A DNA stretch of 64,000 nucleotides from Myroides odoratus. GTDB taxonomy: Bacteria > Bacteroidota > Bacteroidia > Flavobacteriales > Flavobacteriaceae. The notes below the pieces were generated by a model. The model searched no databases, was not told where the DNA came from, and saw nothing but the letters and a program-made list of their open reading frames with translations. Shown piece by piece: positions 58,040-64,000 of this stretch (within the stretch, counting starts at the first letter, position 1; every line of letters starts with the position of its first letter). The position numbers were made by a program, and so were the translations under genes. The stretch is from contig NZ_LROZ01000005.1 in NCBI RefSeq assembly GCF_001549985.1, positions 186,967 through 250,966 on the forward strand, in the 5' to 3' direction.

Positions 58040-58531
58040 GTTTTTAGGCCACTCAATGAGCTCCATATCTTTAATATTGCCTTGGTCTAATACAAAGCGC
58101 AACATCGTTCGAACTTGATGAAAACCACTAATTCCTGCTGCACCAGGATTTAAATGTAACACACTATACTGTGGATCATATTGTATTTTTAAAATATGGG
58201 AATGCCCACAGATATAGAGTCCTGGTTTTTCACGCAATAATTGATTTTTTACTTGCGTTCGATATTTACCAGGATATCCGCCTATATGAATCATATACAC
58301 CTTCATTCCTTCACAAACAAATACTTGTTCTTCTGGAAATTCCAACCGCGCTTCAGCATCATCTATATTGCCATATACCGCGCGCAAGGGTTTATACTTC
58401 TTAATTTCATCTGTCACTTGAAGGTTACCAATATCACCAGCATGCCAAACTTCATCGGCTTGTTTGACATATTTCAAGATAGACTCATCCATACAACTAT
58501 GGGTATCTGATAGTAATAATATTTTTTTCAC
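58019..58531 (-). CDS. Metallophosphoesterase, YfcE/MJ0936 family
   Basis: This 170-residue protein has the calcineurin-like motifs in order: LLSDTHSCMD (D-x-H), WHAGDIGN (GD), VYGNIDD (GN), MIHIGG (H) and CGHSHILK (GHxH). Members hydrolyse phosphodiesters; the physiological substrate is not known. Length is normal. It is transcribed convergently with DUF4293. Confidence 0.9.
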   Translation of the reverse strand: MKKILLLSDTHSCMDESILKYVKQADEVWHAGDIGNLQVTDEIKKYKPLRAVYGNIDDAEARLEFPEEQVFVCEGMKVYMIHIGGYPGKYRTQVKNQLLREKPGLYICGHSHILKIQYDPQYSVLHLNPGAAGISGFHQVRTMLRFVLDQGNIKDMELIEWPKNKKTEQF

Positions 58532-58561
58532 TGGGTTAAATCTTCGTTTGTTTTACAACAA

Positions 58562-59854
58562 TTAATCAATATAAAAGTGGATTAGATTTGCTATTGCATG
58601 TTGACACACCGCACAAAATTTATCATGCTGATTCGTGCGCATACGACACTCTAATTCTCCTTTGTAAATGCCATTTCCCGGCAGTCCTTCATAAACGCCT
58701 ATGGGGTATTTCTTCGCTTGATTCAAAGGTGTTGGCACGGGTGTTCCTTTTTTTAATTGACTTTTCCATTTGGAATCAAAATCCTTTAACGTTGTGATAT
58801 TTTGCTCCCAGGGTTCTGTTTGATTGGAAATGAAATCACTCAATACATCTTGCTCATAAAAATACTCATCGGCCAAACCTGCAAAACTATGTCCAAATTC
58901 ATGGACAATGACTGGCTTAAAATCCTTATGTCCTGTTGTAGTCAACGTATAGGAATTGTAGATTCCACCTCCACCATATACATCCGTATTGGCGAGGATA
59001 ATAATATGTTCATACGGAATTCCCGCAAGTAAATCGTGTAGCTGTTTCAGGCGATTTGTTGTTAAATAACGCTCGGAATAAAAGGTATCAAAATTAGAAG
59101 CTACGGCTGTTTGTTTCCACGCTCCTTTTCTTGGTACACTTACTCCTGAATCTTTCGATGGACTTTTTACAGCAATGAAATTAAAGTAATCACCAAATTG
59201 ACCAAAAGGTTGATGTTTCAATATTTCATTTACAGCAACTTTAGCTGCTTCTATAAATTGACTCATTTCAGTTGCTGTATACCCTTCTGCAACAAAAACA
59301 ACATTAATCGCCTTGCTATTGTCTTTGGCTTGATGTACATATTCATGAGGGGTTACACCTACAATTCCCTTATCGTGAATCAAGATATCTTCAGGTTGAA
59401 TCCAATGCGTTAATGTGCTCTTCTCTTTTCCATTTACATCAAATAAAACTACTTCAACTTTGGTTTTCTGCTTGGGAAAAGGAACGAGAAAGACATTTTC
59501 AAAACTCTTCGTTGTTCTTTCCGCTTCTTCTGTGGATAGCCACTCCTGAAAGAGGGTACTAAAGCTTGTGGTATAAATCAATTGATTGGTTGCTTCATCA
59601 TACAAACGCACTTGTCCATTTCCTCTAAGTGCATTTTCACTCAAATGGTGCGTTCTTCCAGCCCATTCAGGGTAGCGAACCAATTCGTCTAATACGATAA
59701 ACTGTTCTTTAGCATTTCCTCCAAAAATATAATCCAAACGCAAGGTCTTATTTTCGAAATATTGATTAAAATCTTGTGCTTGTGCCCCTGTAAATATCGC
59801 ACTACATAGCAGAGCTACTAGTATCTTTTTTATTTTTTTCATCGTCTTAATCAT
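58562..59854 (-). CDS. Secreted M64-family metallopeptidase
   Basis: This 430-residue protein starts at the ATG at 59854 with a signal peptide (KKILVALLCSAIFTGAQAQ). An N-terminal beta domain (to about 190) precedes the catalytic part with VVFVAEGYTATEMSQF and HEFGHSFAGLADEY, the HExxHxxxxxxD zinc motif of IgA-peptidase M64. Members in Bacteroidetes are secreted or periplasmic proteases of unknown target. Confidence 0.88.
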   Translation of the reverse strand: MIKTMKKIKKILVALLCSAIFTGAQAQDFNQYFENKTLRLDYIFGGNAKEQFIVLDELVRYPEWAGRTHHLSENALRGNGQVRLYDEATNQLIYTTSFSTLFQEWLSTEEAERTTKSFENVFLVPFPKQKTKVEVVLFDVNGKEKSTLTHWIQPEDILIHDKGIVGVTPHEYVHQAKDNSKAINVVFVAEGYTATEMSQFIEAAKVAVNEILKHQPFGQFGDYFNFIAVKSPSKDSGVSVPRKGAWKQTAVASNFDTFYSERYLTTNRLKQLHDLLAGIPYEHIIILANTDVYGGGGIYNSYTLTTTGHKDFKPVIVHEFGHSFAGLADEYFYEQDVLSDFISNQTEPWEQNITTLKDFDSKWKSQLKKGTPVPTPLNQAKKYPIGVYEGLPGNGIYKGELECRMRTNQHDKFCAVCQHAIANLIHFYID

Positions 59855-59994
59855 TTTCAAAAAGTAAAAATAGGACTATTTCATTACTTTTCGATTTCGT
59901 TTGTGGTAATTTATCCTTCCGTTCTCCTTTGAGAAGTCTAAATAATTGGTCTAGTTTACCTCCATAGTACGTCTATTAAAAACACCTTTTTAAC

Positions 59995-60038
59995 GGACAC
60001 ACTATGGACGCAGTATGGACTCACTACGGACTCATCAC
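59995..60038. repeat. Four tandem 11-bp repeats
   Basis: Units are GGACACACTAT, GGACGCAGTAT, GGACTCACTAC and GGACTCATCAC. One unit per helical turn suggests a protein-binding array. Confidence 0.75.
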
Positions 60039-60243
60039 CTACAATGTCTGTCTCGTCCTGATATAGCTGTACAGCTCTCGTTTATAATCCTGTTATCTAC
60101 TATACAGTTGTTTTAGGACGGGTCAGTCGTCTCATCTTTTTCTTCTGTCCCTTTTATCGCACAGATTTTACATTTGTTTTAGTCTTCAATAAATCTCCAC
60201 TACGTTTCAATTTTCCCATTTCCTTTTTTTCGCATTTTTAAAG

Positions 60244-60251
60244 TATATTTG
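60244..60251 (+). promoter_or_regulatory. Promoter -7 box TATATTTG of truA
   Basis: TATATTTG lies 23 bases before the TTG start of truA, which leaves a leader of roughly 15 to 20 bases. Confidence 0.55.
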
Positions 60252-60274
60252 TATCCTTACAAACTAAATTTATT

Positions 60275-61012
60275 TTGAGATATTTTATCGAATTTGCGTA
60301 TAACGGCACAGCGTATCATGGATGGCAATTACAACCCAACGCGCCTACTGTACAGCAAACATTAACTGAAGCTATTTCAACTTTACTGCGTCAACCGATT
60401 GAACTAGTTGGTGCAGGTAGAACGGATGCTGGTGTACATGCAAAACAAATGTTCGCCCATTTTGATTATGATCTACCTTTTGATTTCGCTGCTTTAATTC
60501 AAAAAATGAATTCGTTTTTACCTTCCGATATTGTTGTCTATCAATTTCACAGCGTAGATGTAGAAGCCCATGCGAGATTTGATGCAACACATCGAACCTA
60601 TGAATATCACATGCACCTATTCAAAGATGCTTTTGTCCATCCGTTGAGCTATTATCATCATCGTCCTTTAGATATTGCGTTGATGAATCAAGCGGCACAA
60701 ATACTATTTGAATATGAAGATTTTGAATGTTTTTCTAAAACGCATACAGACGTTTTTACGTTCAACTGCACCATTTACAAAGCAGTATGGACGCAAACAA
60801 ATGACAATCAACTGATATTCACGATAAGTGCCAATCGCTTTTTGCGCAATATGGTACGTGCTATTGTTGGTACTTTAATCAATGTAGGGTTACACAAAAT
60901 CACCCTCGAAGATTTCAGAACCATCATTGAAAGCAAAGACCGAGGAAAAGCTGGTTTTTCAGTTCCCGGAAAAGGCTTATTTTTAACAAATGTAGGTTAC
61001 CCTTATTTATGA
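60275..61012 (+). CDS. truA: tRNA pseudouridine(38-40) synthase TruA
   Basis: This 245-residue enzyme makes pseudouridine in the tRNA anticodon stem-loop. RYFIEFAYNGTAYHGWQLQP at the start, the catalytic GAGRTDAGVHA (Asp near residue 52) and FLRNMVRAIVGTL are diagnostic. The start codon is TTG, directly before the conserved RYFIEF; no ATG is near. It overlaps the next gene by 4 bases. Confidence 0.95.
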   Translation: MRYFIEFAYNGTAYHGWQLQPNAPTVQQTLTEAISTLLRQPIELVGAGRTDAGVHAKQMFAHFDYDLPFDFAALIQKMNSFLPSDIVVYQFHSVDVEAHARFDATHRTYEYHMHLFKDAFVHPLSYYHHRPLDIALMNQAAQILFEYEDFECFSKTHTDVFTFNCTIYKAVWTQTNDNQLIFTISANRFLRNMVRAIVGTLINVGLHKITLEDFRTIIESKDRGKAGFSVPGKGLFLTNVGYPYL

Positions 61013-62763
61013 AAAAATTAAATTCTATATCCTTGCGTAAAACCTTAGCGTACGCCAAACCTTATCAAAGTAGATTTCGTTGGGTGATATTCTTTGCCAT
61101 TGCGCTATCAATCTTTGCTGCGGCACGTCCGTATATGGTCAAAGAAACGGTGAACAGTTATGTACAACCACAAGATCAAAATGGATTATTGCTCTATGTA
61201 GGTTTAATGGCTATTGTACTCTTTGGTGAGGTCATGTTTCAATTTCTATTTACCTATTGGGCAAGTTGGTTAGGGCAAGATATTGTCAAAGACATACGCG
61301 AACAATTATTTAAGAAAATCATTTCTTTCCGCATGCGTTATTTTGACAATGAACCGGTAGGTAAATTAGTCACGCGTTCTGTTTCAGATATCGAATCTAT
61401 TGCCAGTATTTTTAGTCAAGGATTATTTATGATTGTCAGTGACTTGTTGAAAATGGTTGTGGTTTTGGGGATTATGTTCTACATGAACTGGAAATTGAGC
61501 TGCATTGTTTTATTGGCCATGCCAATTCTACTTTATGCTACGCGTATTTTTCAAATTAAAATGAAAGATGCCTTCCAAGAAGTTCGTACGCAAATTGCCA
61601 ATCTTAACACCTTTGTACAAGAGCGCATTTCAGGAATGAAGATTGTCCAGCTATTCACCCGTGAAGAAATTGAATATGAAAAATTCAAAGAAATCAATGA
61701 GAAGCACAACCAAGCTTGGTTAAAAAATATTTTATACAACTCCATCTTCTTCCCTATTGCGGATATCGTTTCATCCTTAACCTTAGGAATGGTGATTTGG
61801 TATGGAGGAATGTCTATTGTACAAGGCGATAATCTGACTACTTTTGGTGATTTATTCGCCTACACCATGTTAATCAGTATGTTGTTTAACCCGTTGCGTC
61901 AAATTGCGGATAAGTTTAACGTTATGCAAATGGGAATTATTGCAGCGGAACGCGTATTTGAAGTATTGGAAATGGATGAAACCATTGAAAATACAGGTAC
62001 CATTCAAGCGCCAGCTTTCAAAGGAGATATTTCTTTACACCACGTTCATTTTAGTTATATTCCTGGGGTAGAAGTGTTAAAAGGAATTGATTTAGAAATA
62101 AAGGCAGGGCAAACCGTTGCAATTGTAGGGTCTTCTGGAGCAGGAAAATCGACGATTATCAATTTATTAAATCGCTTTTATGATATCAATGCTGGAACCA
62201 TTAAGATTGACCATATTGATATTCACGATTTTGAATTGGCGTCCTTACGCAAACAAATTGCCATTGTTTTACAAGATGTCTTCTTGTTTAGCGATAGTAT
62301 TTTGAATAATATCACCCTGCACAATCCTGATATCACAAGAGAATTTGTCATTGAATCAGCAAAGAAAATAGGCATTCATGAATTCATTGAAAACTTACCA
62401 GGAGGATATGATTATGACGTAAAAGAGCGCGGAGTGATGTTGTCTTCGGGACAACGCCAGTTGATTGCCTTTTTACGCGCTTATGTAAGTAGACCAAGTA
62501 TTTTAATTCTCGATGAAGCAACCTCTTCGATTGATTCACATTCAGAAGAACTCCTTCAAAAAGCGACGGACTACTTAACGCACAATCAAACCTCGATTAT
62601 CATTGCCCATCGTTTAGCAACCATTGTCAATGCAGATGTGATTATCGTTATGGATAAAGGGAAAATTGTGGAAAAAGGAACACATCAAGAGTTATTGACT
62701 TATGATAACGGATACTATAGAAACTTATATGAATCCCAATTCAAAGTGGTTGAGTCTGCTTAA
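61009..62763 (+). CDS. ABC exporter (MsbA/LmrA-like), permease fused to ATPase
   Basis: This 584-residue protein has six membrane helices in the first 320 residues and a nucleotide-binding domain with Walker A GSSGAGKST, signature LSSGQRQ, Walker B ILILDEATSS and the switch His in IIIAHRLAT. It would work as a dimer, flipping lipids or exporting drugs. It is co-transcribed with truA (ATGA overlap), an arrangement conserved in Flavobacteriaceae as far as I recall. Confidence 0.93.
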   Translation: MKKLNSISLRKTLAYAKPYQSRFRWVIFFAIALSIFAAARPYMVKETVNSYVQPQDQNGLLLYVGLMAIVLFGEVMFQFLFTYWASWLGQDIVKDIREQLFKKIISFRMRYFDNEPVGKLVTRSVSDIESIASIFSQGLFMIVSDLLKMVVVLGIMFYMNWKLSCIVLLAMPILLYATRIFQIKMKDAFQEVRTQIANLNTFVQERISGMKIVQLFTREEIEYEKFKEINEKHNQAWLKNILYNSIFFPIADIVSSLTLGMVIWYGGMSIVQGDNLTTFGDLFAYTMLISMLFNPLRQIADKFNVMQMGIIAAERVFEVLEMDETIENTGTIQAPAFKGDISLHHVHFSYIPGVEVLKGIDLEIKAGQTVAIVGSSGAGKSTIINLLNRFYDINAGTIKIDHIDIHDFELASLRKQIAIVLQDVFLFSDSILNNITLHNPDITREFVIESAKKIGIHEFIENLPGGYDYDVKERGVMLSSGQRQLIAFLRAYVSRPSILILDEATSSIDSHSEELLQKATDYLTHNQTSIIIAHRLATIVNADVIIVMDKGKIVEKGTHQELLTYDNGYYRNLYESQFKVVESA

Positions 62764-62853
62764 GTTTATCTATCCGTTTCTACTATTAAAAAATCTACTG
62801 CTAACTGCGCTTTTATAGCTATGAAAATAGAATGAGTTAAGGTTAGTAGATCC

Positions 62854-62888
62854 AAAAAAGCACATTGAAAACATCAATGTGCTTTTTT
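62854..62888. terminator. Terminator after the ABC exporter gene
   Basis: AAAAAAGCACATTG and CAATGTGCTTTTTT pair perfectly over 14 bases. Confidence 0.88.
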
Positions 62889-63041
62889 ATTCCTTCTAAT
62901 AATTTAGCTCGTTTAGTTGTTCTACTTATTTAAATATTTACTACTAGAATATTATAATCCTGAAACGAAGAAGTCTTACTACGTTATGAAACTAGTAAAC
63001 TAGCTAGATTTATTAATATTTTACCCTATTCAAATCCATCT

Positions 63042-64000
63042 TTAATAGCTTCGACAAGCAAATATGTGTATTTCTGTATAATTATTAGGTAAGGATTCTA
63101 AAAGTGCCCTAAGATCTATAGGAGCATCGCCTGACATCATTAATACATGAAATGGCATATGTCCAAATTTTTCCATTCGCCTATCTATACTTTCCATTGT
63201 GTATAGTATACTATCTTTTGCAGAAAGATTATAATTCGTTCTATACAACATAGCGTGCTCTGGCGAAATAGGAACCAAGTGATCTTTATAAACTCCAATA
63301 TAAGGTGATCCTAAAACCATATTGCGTACTTTACTACCTGGTGTAACAACCGCACCATGTGAAACATCAGCCCTATTCATAATCCAATCTTGAAAATTCC
63401 CTACTAAATTCTGCCCTTCAGGCGTATAATAATGAAGTGTTTTAGAAGTCTCAAATGTATTGTCTACACCTCCAACATCCATTAAAGTTCTTCCATGAGC
63501 ATTAATATACAACACATTTGATTGATGATCATCATAAGGTGACATGATTGTATATTCAACATTCCAAAGGCCGTTAGTATAAGACCTATTGGTTCCTAAA
63601 CTATATTCCTGATTGGCAGCCATATATCCTGATGACATTTTCATACTAGGTTGTTTTTGGGATGTAGGCATACCACTCGCCATACCCGCAATACCCAATC
63701 CCAGCGAAGCCCAACCTAAATTAGCTGCTAGTTCCGGATCTTTACTTCCAACAGCAATACTCGCAATACCCGTTGCTTCTGCTGCTAAACTAAGGGTCAA
63801 GGAGATACTCGCCATCGTGACTCCCATTGCTGCTGCAGAAGCGCCAAAGGTTGCAACAGCACTAAAAATTCCAATAAGACCCAAGATAATTCCTCCACCA
63901 GCACCTAATCGGCCTAATCCCTGAGTGACTAACCCTCCGGAGAACAATCCTGCTGTGCCTGTCGCACTGTGCCCTGAAGGATCAATCAAGTTAATCGGAT
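63042..64000 (-). CDS. RHS-repeat protein, C-terminal part (cut by right edge)
   Basis: The frame is open at the right edge and enters with PINLIDPSGHSATG, the closing motif of the RHS core (NLIDPSGH type). A hydrophobic Gly/Ala-rich segment (about 100 residues) follows, then a variable C-terminal domain with VLYINAHGRTLMDVGG, FHVLMMSGDAPIDLR and, at the end, TEIHIFACRSY. The HG plus C residues resemble caspase-like or Stv-adhesin-type tip domains. No immunity gene is visible in the 280 bases downstream. Confidence 0.75.
   Translation of the reverse strand, partial: PINLIDPSGHSATGTAGLFSGGLVTQGLGRLGAGGGIILGLIGIFSAVATFGASAAAMGVTMASISLTLSLAAEATGIASIAVGSKDPELAANLGWASLGLGIAGMASGMPTSQKQPSMKMSSGYMAANQEYSLGTNRSYTNGLWNVEYTIMSPYDDHQSNVLYINAHGRTLMDVGGVDNTFETSKTLHYYTPEGQNLVGNFQDWIMNRADVSHGAVVTPGSKVRNMVLGSPYIGVYKDHLVPISPEHAMLYRTNYNLSAKDSILYTMESIDRRMEKFGHMPFHVLMMSGDAPIDLRALLESLPNNYTEIHIFACRSY

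Larger units (their letters stand above)
59855..60274. other. Intergenic region of 420 bases upstream of truA
   Basis: No gene is seen. It holds four tandem 11-bp repeats (59995-60038) and a promoter box for truA. Confidence 0.5.

Noticed and set aside
61551..61745. Antisense frame in the ABC exporter gene
   Set aside because: Shadow of a well-defined gene.

Overview
The window is AT-rich DNA from a member of the Bacteroidetes, most likely a Flavobacteriaceae species (Flavobacterium or Myroides type; the genus is inferred). The evidence is repeated promoters of the Bacteroidetes type (-7 box TAnnTTTG), a Rho factor with a long Q/N/K-rich insert, a DUF4293 membrane protein, and a phage toolkit with YopX, NA37, a DUF3127-like SSB and a Bacteroidetes-type integrase.

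Positions 1 to about 52,380 are one integrated prophage whose left end lies outside the window. It ends beside a tandem pair of tRNA-Arg(ACG) genes, next to a tyrosine integrase. The structural and lysis half (1-28,150) is built around divergent promoters near 12.3 kb. Leftward genes are tail-fibre-like proteins, further virion proteins, a lysis cassette (holin, GH108 endolysin, one-gene spanin), a GroES-like protein, the large terminase and the start of the portal gene. Rightward genes are a very long tail-stabilisation-type protein, its detached C-terminal part, a GNAT-like protein, two probable internal virion proteins and a 2691-residue polyvalent protein with ADP-ribosyltransferase-like and zinc-protease-like parts. 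TerL, portal and stabilisation protein look most like the Crassvirales (crAss-like podoviruses), a group known mostly as non-integrating, so a complete lysogeny module here is notable.

From 28.4 to 46.4 kb lies the leftward early region. It runs from an antirepressor, a Cro-like regulator and small HTH proteins, through a recombination set (DUF1351-like, RecT-like, NinG/HNH-like, lambda-exonuclease-like), an SSB, an HNH endonuclease and a replication initiator with an apparent origin inside its gene, to three DNA methyltransferases, a 2OG-Fe(II) oxygenase, YopX and NA37 proteins. Two related inverted-repeat elements, probably structured RNA, sit in the leaders at 39.7 and 46.5 kb.

From 46.7 to 52.2 kb is the lysogeny region. 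It holds a CI/S24 repressor with two 25-bp palindromic operators, a set of probable lysogenic-conversion (moron) genes with their own promoters and duplicated terminators, an HTH protein and the integrase.

From 52.4 kb on is host chromosome: two tRNA-Arg genes, a lipoprotein, a second lipoprotein gene with two single-base frameshifts, a membrane protein, rho, a DUF4293 protein, a YfcE-type phosphoesterase, an M64 peptidase, truA overlapping an ABC exporter gene, and the C-terminal end of an RHS-repeat protein cut by the right edge.
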